DNA of 64,000 nt from Serratia nevei (GTDB lineage Bacteria; Pseudomonadota; Gammaproteobacteria; Enterobacterales; Enterobacteriaceae): positions 3,534,001 to 3,598,000 of the forward strand of contig NZ_CP149940.1 of the NCBI RefSeq assembly GCF_037948395.1, written 5' to 3'. Made by a program: the position numbers and the translations under genes. Below are positions 56,528 to 64,000 of the stretch, piece after piece. The notes below the pieces were generated by a model. It saw only the letters and a program-made list of their open reading frames with translations. It was not told where the DNA came from and did no database searches. Within the stretch, counting starts at the first letter, position 1. Each line of letters starts with the position of its first letter.

Positions 56528-57098
56528 CGTCGCCGTCACCGACGCCTGCCATTTTTTGCTGACCAGCCTCGGCCACGACGTGCAGTGCTGGAATGACAGC
56601 ACCGACTTTTTGGCGCAGGCCGACCTGTTTCAGACCGGGATCGTCTTGCTGGACATGAGGATGCCGAAACTCGATGGGCACCAGGCCTACGCTGAGCTGC
56701 GCCGCCTCGGCAGCACGCTGGCGGTGGTGTTCCTGTCCGGCCATGGCGACGTGCCGATGGCGGTGGAGCAGATGAAGTACGGCGCGGTGGACTTCCTGCA
56801 AAAACCGATCGCCGCTGAACCGCTGATCGCCGCCCTCGAACGCGCGCACCGGGTTTCGGCCGTAGCCTGGCAACGCCATGAAACTTACGGCCGCTACCGC
56901 ACGCTCACGCCGAAAGAACGCGACATCGCGCAGCTGGTAGTGCGAGGCATGATGAATCGGGAAATGGCGGAGCGGCTGAATATCGCGCTGCGCACCGTGG
57001 AGGTTCACCGGGCGAAAGTGATGGAGAAAATGCAGGCCGCTAGCCTGGCGGAATTGGTGATTCAGCTGCAGGCTCTGCCGCCCACGCCCCGGGAGTGA
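56499..57098 (+). CDS. ttrR: Tetrathionate response regulator TtrR
   Basis: A 199-residue response regulator. The receiver domain starts MSLIHLVDDDVAV with acidic pocket D8-D10 and phosphoacceptor Asp 52 (VLLDMRMP); a LuxR/FixJ-type HTH follows (LTPKERDIAQLVVRGMMNREMAERLNIALRTVEVHRAKVMEKM). The ATG at 56499 is preferred to one at 56487, because GAGGAAAA lies before it and Salmonella TtrR starts the same way. It overlaps the ttrS 3' end by 29 bases. It should activate ttrBCA. Confidence 0.93.
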   Translation: MSLIHLVDDDVAVTDACHFLLTSLGHDVQCWNDSTDFLAQADLFQTGIVLLDMRMPKLDGHQAYAELRRLGSTLAVVFLSGHGDVPMAVEQMKYGAVDFLQKPIAAEPLIAALERAHRVSAVAWQRHETYGRYRTLTPKERDIAQLVVRGMMNREMAERLNIALRTVEVHRAKVMEKMQAASLAELVIQLQALPPTPRE

Positions 57099-57438
57099 AC
57101 GTATAAAGCCCTCATCAAGCTAACGTCCCGTATTCCTCTTCCCATGATTGACACAGCGCAATCCAGGTAATATATTCATTAGAAATATTAATGAATTACG
57201 GTAAAGTCATCTGTTCTCAACCAACAGGCCATCAGCATTCTTCGCATAACCCAGCGTAGCGCTTTCGCCTTCAGGAACCCCGTGAGGGAAAGGAGAGGCG
57301 TTGCCTTGAATAAAGAGAAACGATGGCCATGCGACATGACTCAAGCATCATTGCGCCACTATCTGGCCGCTTGGTTGACGTTTTAAATAAGTATGGATTA
57401 TGAATAACAGAAGAACACGGACTAAATAAGGAATAAAA
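57099..57438. other. Region between ttrR and the transporter gene, 340 bases
   Basis: Base composition drops here from the GC-rich ttr genes to AT-rich sequence, marking the left edge of a block of different origin. TAAGGA before 57439 is the next ribosome binding site. A minus-strand frame at 57271-57660 runs into that gene and is not called. No clear ttrR terminator seen. Confidence 0.55.
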
Positions 57439-58101
57439 ATGCAAGGAAATCTCAAGCTCTATGGCCTTTTTGTTGGCCTGACGGTGACCATTATGATCAC
57501 CTGCGACACGTTGGTTTATAAGGTCTTTGATATCTATGGTTTTAAAATAACGGCCAGCGGCATTGTATTCTCTCTGTGTTTCTTGATCTCCACATTGCTT
57601 ACTGAGGTTTACGGCTATAAATTGTCGGTCAGAGCAATATGGATCATGGTCTTCTGTCAAAGCTTATATGTCATAATACTTAATCTCTCAGCCGTTATTC
57701 AGCCAGAAAACAACGATATCGCCACGCACTATTATTCTTTGTACCACGAATTCTGGCGAGTCATGATCGGTACCTGGGTGTCCGTTCCGGTCGCTTATTT
57801 CGTCAATGGCTTCATTATTTCAAAGATGAAGATTATCTTCTCCGGCAAATACTTCTTTATCCGATATATTGTGGGCTCCATGTCTACGCAGGCCGCCCTG
57901 TTGCTGACAGCCTATCCGATCAGTCTTTCAGGAAAATACACCTTCATGGAGTTGGTTAACATCATAAGCACAACCTGGTCTTATAAAGTTGTCGTCTCCA
58001 TTGTCTTGCTGCCGCTCGCCATCGCCTTAGTCGAGTGGGTGAAGAAGATAGAAAACACCGATCACTATGATTGGGGCACCTCATACAATCCATTTAAGTA
58101 A
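57439..58101 (+). CDS. Queuosine-precursor transporter-like protein (YhhQ/VUT family)
   Basis: Integral membrane protein of 220 residues with about six hydrophobic segments. The stretch GIVFSLCFLISTLLTEVYGYKLSVRAIW near 41-68 carries the TEVYGYK pattern of the YhhQ/VUT (DUF165) family, members of which take up 7-cyano-7-deazaguanine (preQ0) and related queuosine precursors. It is AT-rich compared with the ttr genes (25 G+C in bases 57481-57540). TAAGGA upstream is a good binding site. The next gene follows after 17 bases, suggesting one transcript. The substrate is inferred from family only. Confidence 0.7.
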   Translation: MQGNLKLYGLFVGLTVTIMITCDTLVYKVFDIYGFKITASGIVFSLCFLISTLLTEVYGYKLSVRAIWIMVFCQSLYVIILNLSAVIQPENNDIATHYYSLYHEFWRVMIGTWVSVPVAYFVNGFIISKMKIIFSGKYFFIRYIVGSMSTQAALLLTAYPISLSGKYTFMELVNIISTTWSYKVVVSIVLLPLAIALVEWVKKIENTDHYDWGTSYNPFK

Positions 58102-58118
58102 TATCAACAGGGTCTAGC

Positions 58119-58850
58119 ATGAAAGTAATTCAGATTAGCGACATACATATTATGCCTAATGAAAGCGCGCTGGCTTCGAAGCATCTTGCTAATTTCGACA
58201 GGGCCATTGACTTCATTAATGCCAATGCCGATAAAATCGATGCCGACTTAATCATTGTGACGGGTGACATCTCTCATGATGGCGATATCCCCTCTTATGA
58301 GCGCTTCTTTAAGATAATGAACCGCACTTCCTTACCTTTCTATTTTTTCCCAGGCAACCACGACAACAAAAAGAACCTGGACGATGCAGCCCATAAACAG
58401 GGCGGCAACTATGATATAAACTCGTTTGAAGATGACGAATGGCGCATGCTCAGCATCGACTCGGTGGTTGATAACGAAGATTTCGGCAGGGTCTCGACGC
58501 ATGCGCTCGACACGCTTGAAAAAGCCATCGTCGCAAGTGGCAATAAAAAGGTCGCCGTCTTCTTGCATCATCACCCTATTCCTGTAGGCACCCCGATTGT
58601 TGATAGCTGTATGTTAAGCAATGCCGAGGAGCTTTTGAGCCTCTGCCAACGATTAAACGTTAAGTTTATCGGCTCAGGCCATGCACATACGTTATTCCAA
58701 AGAAAGCTGGGGGAAACCTTAATCTCTGTTTCCCCGGCAATTTGTTCGCAATGGAAAAACGGCACAAGCGATGTCAGCACCATAGAAAATTCTGCCTTCA
58801 GCGTAATTACGTTCGATGAGCATATTCACGTCGAACCCTGGTTTATTTAA
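58119..58850 (+). CDS. Calcineurin-like metallophosphoesterase (CpdA-like)
   Basis: A 243-residue cytosolic phosphoesterase with all metal-binding blocks of the family: DIH (Asp 8, His 10), GD (49-50), GNHD (79-82), the His of FLHHHP (150-152) and GHAH (187-190). This layout is that of class III cyclic-nucleotide phosphodiesterases such as CpdA, so cAMP or another cyclic nucleotide is a possible substrate, but phosphodiesterases of this fold are broad. Cotranscribed with the transporter. Its 3' end overlaps the convergent unknown gene by 8 bases. Confidence 0.82.
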   Translation: MKVIQISDIHIMPNESALASKHLANFDRAIDFINANADKIDADLIIVTGDISHDGDIPSYERFFKIMNRTSLPFYFFPGNHDNKKNLDDAAHKQGGNYDINSFEDDEWRMLSIDSVVDNEDFGRVSTHALDTLEKAIVASGNKKVAVFLHHHPIPVGTPIVDSCMLSNAEELLSLCQRLNVKFIGSGHAHTLFQRKLGETLISVSPAICSQWKNGTSDVSTIENSAFSVITFDEHIHVEPWFI

Positions 58851-59331
58851 TCAACGTCAGTATTGTTTTTTTAGACCTGGTGCTTTTCTTTGCATTTTTC
58901 AAAGAGGCAGAGAGTGCTCTGCCTTCTTTCACCCCGGCATAAAAGGCTATTTTCGTCGCATCCAAGGACTCGGTTTTGTCGACAAGATCGCGATCTTTTA
59001 GGAAATCCGCCCCTGATATTGATATCGAGTCAACGTCGTTTTTCAACGTCCACATACAGTTTCTTTTTTCTCCATGAATCGACAGTTTGGCCGAGGCGAT
59101 TTTTATTTTAGACTCGGTCTCGGCGATAAAAGCGATGTCTTTCGGGTTAACGTGCCTGAGAAAATCGCCCTCGATGAGTTGCGCCCAGTTTTTTTTCACG
59201 AAAGTATGGGTGCCAAACTCTTTGAAAAGCCAATATCCATCCGCCGTTCGGATCACACTGCGATCTAACGTATAGAGGTAACTGGGAGAGTATATTTTTC
59301 TTAGCCTTCTCATTATGTTAAATAAATCCAT
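58843..59331 (-). CDS. Unrecognised 162-residue protein paired with HTH repressor
   Basis: I do not recognise this protein. No signal peptide or membrane segment; the N-terminus is basic (MDLFNIMRRLRKIYSPSYLYTLDRS), followed by a stretch with predicted strands (RTADGYWLFKEFGTHTFVKK) and a strongly basic, Lys/Ser-rich tail (SLKNAKKSTRSKKTILTLIK). The ATG directly follows the repressor stop (TAAATG), so the two are coupled. Pairing a repressor with a small basic partner recalls phage control modules and toxin-antitoxin or defence loci, but nothing proves that. AT-rich. Confidence 0.65.
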   Translation of the reverse strand: MDLFNIMRRLRKIYSPSYLYTLDRSVIRTADGYWLFKEFGTHTFVKKNWAQLIEGDFLRHVNPKDIAFIAETESKIKIASAKLSIHGEKRNCMWTLKNDVDSISISGADFLKDRDLVDKTESLDATKIAFYAGVKEGRALSASLKNAKKSTRSKKTILTLIK

Positions 59332-59946
59332 TTATTTCAGCCTCTTTATCGTTTTCAATAGAACACCGACGATCGCATAATCGCTATAGGACTTCACGCT
59401 GCTATCTGAATCTAATGAGATATTTGTAAACAACAAGTCGTCGTCAGAAACAAAAACTCGCCTTAAGCATATTGGGTAATTTTTCAGCTTAACCAGGACG
59501 ATATCCCCATCACAAAATGGCTCCTTGAGGGAGATCACACAATACGTTCCACGGTCTAATTCAGGCGACAGTGAATTATTCGTTATCTCTGCCACAAACA
59601 GCGAATCGTCCGTCATGTCATCGACTTCTGTCGTATAGGTATCTGCCGTTCTGATCGTGTTGGCCAGAAAACGCTCTACATCGCTGTAGCTAATGAGCGG
59701 CAGCGATCTCACATTGTGTTTGGCCTCCCCTGTGACGCTTAAATCCTTGTCAGTCAGCTCCCCTACTTTTACGGTGAAAAATTCACCAATGGATGCAAGC
59801 GTGGCGATCGTGGGATTCCCCACCCCTTTCCTCAGATTATTGATGGTCGCAATACCTATCCCTGTTTCGCTGCTCAACCGACTGGCGTCAATCCCGTGCA
59901 TGCGCATGAGGTAAGTGAGGTTTTCGCCTATCATTTTCAATGACAT
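59332..59946 (-). CDS. Phage-type HTH/S24-like repressor, probably not self-cleaving
   Basis: A 204-residue XRE-family repressor: HTH at about 6-60 (GIGIATINNLRKGVGNPTIATLASIGEFF), then a linker and a LexA/S24-like C-terminal domain. The catalytic Ser position is seen (NNSLSPELDRG, Ser 125), but the Lys partner is Arg 162 (CLRRV instead of VKR), and no Ala-Gly or Cys-Gly cleavage site is visible in the linker, so RecA-driven self-cleavage looks unlikely. Start at 59946: a TATAAT at the earlier ATG (59985) is more likely the promoter -10. First gene of a pair with the unknown 162-residue protein. Confidence 0.8.
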   Translation of the reverse strand: MSLKMIGENLTYLMRMHGIDASRLSSETGIGIATINNLRKGVGNPTIATLASIGEFFTVKVGELTDKDLSVTGEAKHNVRSLPLISYSDVERFLANTIRTADTYTTEVDDMTDDSLFVAEITNNSLSPELDRGTYCVISLKEPFCDGDIVLVKLKNYPICLRRVFVSDDDLLFTNISLDSDSSVKSYSDYAIVGVLLKTIKRLK

Positions 59947-59981
59947 ACCATTTTCTTCTGATATTTTAATGTTGTTTGGTT

Positions 59982-60050
59982 GCATTATAATGTTTTAAAC
60001 CTATACTTTAGCGTCATTAAAGTGAATTAAAAACATTAAACCACTTAAAA
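59982..60050 (-). promoter_or_regulatory. Promoter and possible operator of the HTH repressor gene
   Basis: On the minus strand TATAAT overlaps the upstream ATG at 59985 and is a good -10; the -35 is weak. Upstream on the plus strand CATTAAAGTG (60015) and CATTAAACCACTT (60034) form direct and inverted repeats around an AT-rich core, a plausible operator for autoregulation. Confidence 0.45.
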
Positions 60051-60548
60051 GGTGGCCATGACAATAATCCTGGGCGAGCGACGGACGAAAAACACAAAAA
60101 ACCTATTGTAATAAAATGATTTTATTGCAAATCATCGTTCTTGATGAACGTGACTGGTTTTTATTGAAATGATTCATTTTACTTATAAAAAACTATCTAA
60201 GCAGGCTAACTCATATCCCGTTCATCAAGCTTCAGAGGCGCTTGACAACGCCCGGGATATCTTCATCGCATTCACGCCATAGCTGCCGCGGGAGAAACCT
60301 AAAATACTGATCATTAACCTCGCAGCAATTTAGTGCAAGAAAGCCCACCTGGAGAGCAAACCGCATCCCGGTTTAATTTTAAACGAAATGAGATGAATGC
60401 CTTTTTCAGCGCTCATAGAGCGACTATTGCCCAACACTCGGGATTTTTTCTCCGTCAGAACGCGAAAACGCTGCGTCAGCGCCCGTAGCGCCGAGTTCCG
60501 GCGCATACCTGCGTTGAGCAACATTATGCCAAGAACGGCGACCAGAAA

Positions 60549-60595
60549 GGTGGCGCCGGGCCTCCAACACCAGGGAGCCCCGGCCCGACGCCACC
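60549..60595. other. Long GC-rich hairpin
   Basis: GGTGGCGCCGGGCC pairs with GGCCCGACGCCACC with one mismatch, around a 19-base loop. No T run directly follows, so it is not a standard terminator. Confidence 0.55.
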
Positions 60596-60818
60596 GCCTT
60601 ACGTATTGATTTTTAAGGGTGAAAAATGCAGGCTGCGGGAATGATCACGCCCTTTGAAGATTCACGCGCGAAGTGAGCGGGGAAAATGCAGGCCAGTGGC
60701 CAGACATAAGAAAATGATTCTGCGGCAGGCTTAGCCCCCCGTAGCGCAAGCAAGAATGAACGCCTCATGCAAAATTGCTTTCCCACTCTTGCCAACCCGC
60801 CTTCCTCAGGCCAGAATA

Positions 60819-60834
60819 CTGTACATTAAATCAG
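60819..60834. promoter_or_regulatory. LexA box upstream of dinI
   Basis: CTG-N10-CAG (CTGTACATTAAATCAG), flanked by TA on each side, 16 bases before the dinI ATG. Indicates SOS control. Confidence 0.85.
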
Positions 60835-60850
60835 TATTTACAGGTGAGTC

Positions 60851-61096
60851 ATGTTTGTAGAATTAGTGTACGACAAGCGCAACGTCGCTGGGCTACCCAA
60901 CGCCGCCGAGATTATTCGCAACGAGCTGGAAAAACGCGTGCATGCGCTGTTTCCTGAAGCCGAAGTGCGCGTAAAACCGATGCAGGCCAACGGCCTGAAC
61001 TCCGACGCCAGCAAAAGCGATCGTGAGAAGCTGAACCGAATGTTGGAAGAGATGTTCGAAGAAGCGGATCAGTGGCTGGTCACGGATATTTTATAA
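60851..61096 (+). CDS. dinI: DinI-family DNA damage-inducible protein
   Basis: An 81-residue acidic protein, the length of E. coli DinI, which binds RecA filaments and tunes the SOS response. It starts MFVELVYDKRNVAGLPNAAEIIRNELEKRV; the C-terminal acidic helix is REKLNRMLEEMFEEADQWLVTDIL, the RecA-contact part in the family. A LexA box overlaps the promoter. Several DinI paralogues are carried by phages and islands, and this one sits beside AT-rich sequence, so it may not be the ancestral copy. Confidence 0.85.
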   Translation: MFVELVYDKRNVAGLPNAAEIIRNELEKRVHALFPEAEVRVKPMQANGLNSDASKSDREKLNRMLEEMFEEADQWLVTDIL

Positions 61097-61464
61097 GCGC
61101 TCTCAACCATAATCCCCGACTAATAACCAAACCTGAGCCTAGCGCCAGCAGGCTTTTTATACGAGCAAGGCAGTATGGTTACACCTCGTCTGCTGGTGCC
61201 ACCGCCTTGCTCCCTCCGGGAAATAAAGACCTTTAAGATTCGCGGCTTACTGATGCGTATGCAATTCTCATATATGCCGCACGCCGACTTTTGCTCGCCT
61301 AATTAAATAATTTCGGAGCTTATGATATATCAAAAAACCTAGAGTCTATGCGGTTTACATTCAGAATTTGCCAACTAACCTCATAAGATATCCCATGCTA
61401 TACTGTCGAGATATCATCAACCCATTGGAATAATTAATGAAAAATCACTTAGAGGTATCTCTTT
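61097..61464. other. Region between dinI and the acyltransferase gene, 368 bases
   Basis: A weak dinI terminator (AGCCT/AGGCT then TTTTTA, about 61137-61158) is followed by AT-rich sequence with probable promoters. AGAGG lies 8 bases before the acyltransferase ATG. No other gene seen. Confidence 0.5.
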
Positions 61465-62613
61465 ATGCAACCCGCTAAAAAGTGGTCACAGGAACTTGAG
61501 GGGTTACGTGGCCTGGCGTCACTTTGGGTTGTTTTGGGTCATATCTGCATTTTAACCCGCTTCCGTCCCCCCATTCTTTCTGATCCTGCAATCGGTGTAG
61601 ATCTTTTCATCCTGCTTTCTGGCTACTTAATGGCCAAAAATTATGTTGAGCGTAAGGAACAGGAACCCTGGACCGACGCGTCGACTTTCAAAAAATTTTG
61701 GACTCGGCGGTTCTTTCGCATCGCACCGCTTTACTATGTCTTATTGGCTGTGGCAATTGTATTTGGTAGCTACTTCGGTGAGGCCAGAGACATCATTGGC
61801 CACTTCTACAGCGAAACGCAAACCAACAGCTCACGCTATAGCGATCATTCATTCTTGAATGTATTTACGCACGTCACCTTTATGTTTGGCTTTCTGCCTG
61901 ATTACTCCTTCAATACGGTGCTCCCCGACTGGAGCATCGGTTTGGAAATGCAGTTCTATTTACTTTTTCCATTCATCATGTTGACAGTCTTGAAACTGGG
62001 ATTTGCCCGTGCATGCCTCGCGGTTGTCTTGCTGTGCGGACTCGCCAAATTTTTAGTACCGGACTACTTTGCTGCATTCCCCATGCCCTCCATGATCCTC
62101 ATAAAGCTGAACTTATTTATTGGGGGTATGCTGATGGCTGAATCAATCCGCAGTAAGAGTGTTCGCTATGTCGTTTTTGCTTTATTAACCGTACTGGGTA
62201 GCGCGTATCTGCCAAACGAATTGAATAAATACCATTTGCTCGCTCAAATAGGTCTTATCTTAATGATGGTCACGATGCTTTGGGCCAGGAGTGAAGAGAG
62301 CAAGTGGTCGCGCGTGCTGCGCTTGCCGCGCTGGTGCCTGACAAACCGTTTCAGCGTATTTCTGGGAGATGTCTCATACTCAGTCTATTTGCTCCACCTA
62401 TTGATAGTCCTACCGGTCGTTGCCTATTTGCTCTCAAACACATCATTTGCTGAACTTTCTTCAGTAATGCGGTTCATTGTTGCATCAGGAATCATTCTCC
62501 CGCTCACCTATGGTATCGCAACGTTGCTGTACCACTTTGTTGAAAAACCAGGTATCAAACTCGGCAAAATGCTTATTAGCCGCAACCAAACGAAAGCTGT
62601 GGCGCTACGGTAA
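61465..62613 (+). CDS. Acyltransferase 3 family membrane protein (OafA/YrhL-like)
   Basis: A 382-residue inner-membrane protein with about ten hydrophobic segments. The family start LEGLRGLASLWVVLGH (11-26) holds the conserved Arg and His, followed by GVDLFILLSGYLMAKNYVER and FWTRRFFRIAPLYYVLL. Members O-acetylate LPS O-antigen, exopolysaccharide or peptidoglycan; no extra SGNH domain is present, and the target is unknown. Codon use is AT-richer than in the neighbouring backbone genes, which suggests acquisition next to the tRNA genes. AGAGG supports the start. Confidence 0.88.
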   Translation: MQPAKKWSQELEGLRGLASLWVVLGHICILTRFRPPILSDPAIGVDLFILLSGYLMAKNYVERKEQEPWTDASTFKKFWTRRFFRIAPLYYVLLAVAIVFGSYFGEARDIIGHFYSETQTNSSRYSDHSFLNVFTHVTFMFGFLPDYSFNTVLPDWSIGLEMQFYLLFPFIMLTVLKLGFARACLAVVLLCGLAKFLVPDYFAAFPMPSMILIKLNLFIGGMLMAESIRSKSVRYVVFALLTVLGSAYLPNELNKYHLLAQIGLILMMVTMLWARSEESKWSRVLRLPRWCLTNRFSVFLGDVSYSVYLLHLLIVLPVVAYLLSNTSFAELSSVMRFIVASGIILPLTYGIATLLYHFVEKPGIKLGKMLISRNQTKAVALR

Positions 62614-62714
62614 TTGCCTATCAACACTCAATCTGATGGCTGCTTATCGGTTAACTTCAGCGCCACCTGAGAAACTCCTTCTCGTGGCGCTTCCAGTAAA
62701 AAATCCATAACAAA

Positions 62715-62739
62715 AAGCCCCAGCATCGCTGCTGGGGCT
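62715..62739 (-). terminator. Terminator of the tRNA-Ser/tRNA-Thr unit
   Basis: On the minus strand AGCCCCAGC/GCTGGGGCT is followed by TTTTTG, directly after the tRNA-Thr 3' end. Confidence 0.9.
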
Positions 62740-62746
62740 TCTATCA

Positions 62747-62822
<76 letters not shown>

Positions 62823-62828
62823 TGAATT

Positions 62829-62916
62829 TGGCGGAAGGACAGAGATTCGAACTCTGGGAGCTGTTACACTCGACGGTTTTCAAGACCGTTGCCTTAAACC
62901 ACTCGGCCATCCTTCC
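62829..62916 (-). tRNA. tRNA-Ser (anticodon UGA)
   Basis: 88 bases with a long variable arm, class II. On the minus strand it starts GGAAGGATGGCCGAGTGG, with anticodon loop CTTGAAA, T-loop GTTCGAATC and encoded CCA. First of a two-tRNA transcript ending at the terminator at 62715-62739. Confidence 0.96.
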
Positions 62917-63027
62917 AATGGGCGCTGATATTAGCGATACCGTTATGAAATGTCTATCGTTTTCATGCAAAAAAATGGCACAACCGGTGCAGTTGCCTAA
63001 ACTTCAGGCCTTAAACGCTTAAAAAAT

Positions 63028-63054
63028 GAAAAGCCCCGCGCAAGCGAGGCTTTT
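63028..63054 (-). terminator. osmE terminator
   Basis: On the minus strand AGCCTCGC/GCGGGGCT (one mismatch, loop TTGC) leads to TTTTC, after the osmE stop. Confidence 0.75.
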
Positions 63055-63073
63055 TGTGTCGGCCGAAACGCGA

Positions 63074-63403
63074 TTATTTCGGCTGAGAATCGTAGTCTGA
63101 ACAGGTTTGATAGCCCTTGTTCATGACATGGCCCGTGTCGTTGTAGCTGACAAAGTACGTTTGCACTTTGCCGTCGCGCGGCGCCACCGCATAGGTGTCG
63201 CAAGTGCCCTGCGCATGAACCAGCGTGGCGGTGGTCGACGGCGGACCGGCGATAGCCCGCACCTGCTGCTTGGTCATCCCTACTTTGACATCGCTGACCA
63301 CCGGCTCATTGACATAACTGGTTGCGCGGTCATAGGCGGTGCAGCCGGCAAGAATGGAAAATACCGCCGCAGTGCCGACGGCCAAAACCAACTTCTTCGT
63401 CAT
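63074..63403 (-). CDS. osmE: Osmotically inducible lipoprotein OsmE
   Basis: Lipoprotein of 109 residues (E. coli 112), SmpA/OmlA (BamE-like) fold. Signal with lipobox LAGC (Cys 21) and the family stretches CTAYDRA, VSDVKVGMTKQQVRAIAGPPSTT and GTCDTYAVAPRDGKVQTYFVSYNDTGHVMNKGYQTC. Start at 63403 (MTKKLVLAVG) after AGAGGA; the opening at 63511 is too long. Envelope protein induced by osmotic and stationary-phase stress in E. coli; molecular role unclear. Confidence 0.93.
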   Translation of the reverse strand: MTKKLVLAVGTAAVFSILAGCTAYDRATSYVNEPVVSDVKVGMTKQQVRAIAGPPSTTATLVHAQGTCDTYAVAPRDGKVQTYFVSYNDTGHVMNKGYQTCSDYDSQPK

Positions 63404-63530
63404 AGCTTGTCCTCTTGGAGTGCGTTTGTTGTCCCCTAAGTCTAGAAGTGGAAAGGCTTTTCTACAAATTCCCCTTTGTCGATCGGTGCGCTTTTCCTCA
63501 CGAGCGGCCATCGCGGGCGCGACGTCAGAT

Positions 63531-63998
63531 TCAAAAACCGAAATCGCTCAGGGCCGGGACATCGTCCGGCCGCCGGCCGAGCGGCCAATGAAAACGCCGA
63601 TCCTGTTCGCGGATCGGCATGTCGTTGATGCACGCATGGCGGTTGATCATCAGCCCCTCCTGATTGAACTCCCAGTTTTCGTTGCCGAAGCTGCGATACC
63701 AGTTGCCGGAATCGTCGCGCCATTCATAGGCGAAACGCACCGCGATGCGCGCGCCATCAAACGCCCACAGTTCCTTAATTAGCCGATACTCCAGTTCTTT
63801 CGCCCATTTGCGTTGTAAAAAACCGACTACCGCTGTGCGGCCTTCGACAAACTCCGCGCGGTTACGCCAATGGGTATCGAGGGAATATACCTGCGATACG
63901 CGTTCGGGATCGCGACTGTTCCAGGCATCCTCCGCCAGCCGCACCTTCTCGATGGCGGATTCGCGGGTAAAAGGCGGCAATGGGGGTTTAATGCTCAT
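63531..63998 (-). CDS. DUF1348 NTF2-like protein
   Basis: A 155-residue soluble protein of the SnoaL/NTF2-like superfamily, DUF1348 type. It starts [39 protein letters not shown], where WNSRDPERV is typical, and has the family core [38 protein letters not shown] and [23 protein letters not shown]. Function unknown. It is complete; the ATG is two bases from the window edge, so its binding site and neighbours are outside. Confidence 0.85.
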   Translation of the reverse strand: MSIKPPLPPFTRESAIEKVRLAEDAWNSRDPERVSQVYSLDTHWRNRAEFVEGRTAVVGFLQRKWAKELEYRLIKELWAFDGARIAVRFAYEWRDDSGNWYRSFGNENWEFNQEGLMINRHACINDMPIREQDRRFHWPLGRRPDDVPALSDFGF

Positions 63999-64000
63999 GT

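Larger units (their letters stand above)
59947..60850. other. 904-base region without a recognisable gene
   Basis: It begins with the repressor promoter. Bases 60110-60210 are AT-rich with tracts such as TGATTTTATTGCAAATCA. From about 60330 the composition becomes mixed, with a long GC-rich hairpin at 60549-60595 and two copies of AAAATGCAGGC (near 60623 and 60685). Short frames on both strands show no family features. It may hold decayed genes or an RNA. Confidence 0.5.

Noticed and set aside
57125-57150. A possible third copy of the tRNA-Pro end (TTCCTCTTCCCATGATTGAC)
   Set aside because: Only loosely similar to AATCCTCTCATGCCGACCA, with insertions and mismatches. Not convincing as an attachment site.
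57271-57660. A 129-codon minus-strand frame overlapping the YhhQ-like gene
   Set aside because: It lies across the start of a better-supported gene; no binding site or recognisable features.

Overview
The window reads as chromosome of a GC-rich enterobacterium, most likely Serratia (S. marcescens group). The main reason is gene order: from lysP to the proline tRNA the genes follow the Escherichia coli segment lysP-yeiE-yeiH-nfo-fruAKB-setB-yeiW-yeiP-yeiQ-yeiR-lpxT-mepS-rtn-yejABEF-yejG-bcr-rsuA-radD-rplY-yejK-yejL-yejM-proL almost gene for gene. The proteins also match the enteric lengths. Insertions into this backbone are torCA, a Nudix gene, a PfpI gene, mtr, uxuA and a small fimbrial-like gene. 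This identification is inference from order and family recognition; no database search was run.

Layout. 1-1.8 kb: 3' end of a ribose-type sugar ABC transporter. 2-7 kb: Fur-boxed siderophore uptake (CirA-like receptor and lipoprotein on +, ATPase and permease on -). 7.3-8.4 kb: membrane protein with a decayed GGDEF domain. 8.5-18.2 kb: lysP, yeiE, yeiH, nfo, a PfpI protein and the fruBKA fructose PTS operon with two Cra operators. 18.3-22.8 kb: a Nudix hydrolase and a TMAO reductase pair (torC, torA). 22.9-33 kb: setB, yeiW, mtr (with a Trp operator), efpL, uxuA/yeiQ, yeiR, lpxT, mepS. 33-40.6 kb: the c-di-GMP phosphodiesterase gene rtn/pdeN (possibly coupled to a leader peptide) and the microcin C/peptide importer yejABEF. 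40.6-49.4 kb: yejG, bcr, rsuA, radD, rplY, yejK, yejL, yejM. 49.5 kb: tRNA-Pro(GGG).

Beyond tRNA-Pro the gene order leaves the E. coli pattern. A direct repeat of the tRNA 3' end plus its terminator (49523-49585 and 49687-49749) is followed by a complete tetrathionate respiration locus: ttrBCA on - and divergent ttrSR on +. Next comes an AT-richer stretch at 57.1-60.8 kb. It holds a queuosine-precursor-type transporter, a calcineurin-like phosphoesterase, and an oppositely oriented pair made of a phage-like HTH/S24 repressor and a protein I do not recognise. Then come dinI with a LexA box, an acyltransferase-3 gene, tRNA-Thr(UGU) and tRNA-Ser(UGA), osmE, and a DUF1348 gene at the right edge.

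Functionally the window combines housekeeping (DNA repair, envelope synthesis, translation) with anaerobic respiration (TMAO and tetrathionate), carbohydrate import and iron import. The best candidates for something undescribed are the 57.4-60 kb cassette, an FNR box in front of an aborted reading frame at 41.35 kb, and the duplicated tRNA-end/terminator that may mark how the ttr locus arrived. No transposase, integrase, CRISPR array or rRNA was seen.
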